From: JAJYKN01 sp035516155
GTDB taxonomy: Bacteria; Nitrospirota; UBA9217
NCBI GenBank assembly: GCA_035516155.1
Contig: DATJAP010000001.1
Location: forward strand, 62,001-126,000
Length of the DNA: 64,000 nucleotides
Reading direction: 5' to 3'
Part shown: positions 63,855 through 64,000 of the stretch, piece after piece
How positions within the stretch are numbered: the stretch's first letter is position 1
How the letters are laid out: every line of letters starts with the position of its first letter
Notes under the pieces: model-generated
Seen by the model: only the letters and a program-made list of their open reading frames with translations
Databases searched by the model: none
What the model was told of the DNA's origin: nothing
Position numbers and translations under genes: made by a program

Positions 63855-64000
63855 ATGAAGAAATTATCTTTTTTCCCGGTCGCCATTGTACTTTTGTTTT
63901 GTCTTTCAACAGAGGCCTTGGAGTGGCGGGACGTTGCTCCCGGCGATGCCGTAACGTTGCCGAAGGACCTTTACGTTCAGAACGGATACCGCACCCAATG
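63855..64000 (+). CDS. Exported AttH/CrtC-like (lipocalin-type) protein, 5' end only
   Basis: The window ends 48 codons in. Signal peptide (KKLSFFPVAIVLLFCLSTEAL) then WRDVAPGDAVTLPKDLYVQNGYRTQW, which matches the opening of AttH / carotenoid-hydratase-like secreted hydrolases (FPxDHxxxxxYxTEWWYYTG). Function cannot be told from the part seen. Confidence 0.65.
   Translation, partial: MKKLSFFPVAIVLLFCLSTEALEWRDVAPGDAVTLPKDLYVQNGYRTQ

Overview
The window is a bacterial chromosome segment of mixed coding density. Core genes are interspersed with long gene-poor stretches full of decayed genes. The gene set points to an anaerobic or facultatively anaerobic Gram-negative bacterium: a Ni-Fe-S CO dehydrogenase, a two-gene SufC/SufB-type Fe-S assembly pair, a GTP-type PEP carboxykinase, Tat-exported enzymes, lipoproteins, an archaeal-type methionine adenosyltransferase and a GSU3473-like small protein. 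This fits Desulfobacterota (old deltaproteobacteria) or Nitrospirota best, but no rRNA or marker gene in the window settles it.

0-13 kb: pckG, an OB-fold lipoprotein, a wrecked SRPBCC gene, bipA with a near-consensus promoter, a MarR-CDGSH-DoxX operon with a consensus promoter and a palindromic operator, a nicotinamidase-like hydrolase, an ICMT-like methyltransferase, a GH3 glycosidase, an EAL-domain remnant, an atypical PlsC-like acyltransferase and an FKBP prolyl isomerase. 13-21 kb: a three-subunit periplasmic molybdenum hydroxylase (PaoABC/Xdh type) and a nitroreductase, flanked by two DUF882 peptidase paralogues; then an L,D-transpeptidase broken by a frameshift. 22-29 kb: two UspA proteins, a two-gene chromate transporter, and a Crp/Fnr-type regulator. 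Downstream of the regulator are two FNR-type boxes in class II geometry, driving a 34-residue lipoprotein (too short for usual gene calling) and a 125-residue protein of unknown function. 29-36 kb: SufC/SufB, nicotinate phosphoribosyltransferase (which could pair with the nicotinamidase for NAD salvage), a receiver-PilZ protein, an Old-Yellow-Enzyme homologue and a histidine-kinase remnant. 36-45 kb: DUF3047, a two-domain M16 peptidase, a tandem DUF1059 protein, an Ig-like fragment and an envelope-protein cluster (frameshifted Spy-like protein, YWYYC protein, glycine-zipper lipoprotein) ending in a strong terminator.

45-54 kb: an ACT-domain protein, a site-2 protease with CBS domains, and an odd locus at 47.2-49.5 kb. 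That locus holds two coiled-coil paralogues, an unlisted 57-residue Cys-rich protein, three partial copies of a repeat element with two paired hairpins, and a truncated gene fused to tandem palindromes. Then come a solitary cooS, a shattered CBM48 (AMPK-type) gene, and a CheR-type methyltransferase next to the archaeal-type AdoMet synthetase. 54-64 kb is mostly sparse and AT-rich: a third UspA, a protein built of NNGVTYFE repeats, a DUF922 protease, small proteins, a DHFR/RibD-like reductase, an AT-rich lytic transglycosylase, and the 5' end of an AttH/CrtC-like gene that runs off the window.

Themes are redox and stress functions (UspA x3, CDGSH, OYE, nitroreductase), cell-envelope maintenance, and an unusually high number of pseudogenes: at least seven recognisable broken genes.
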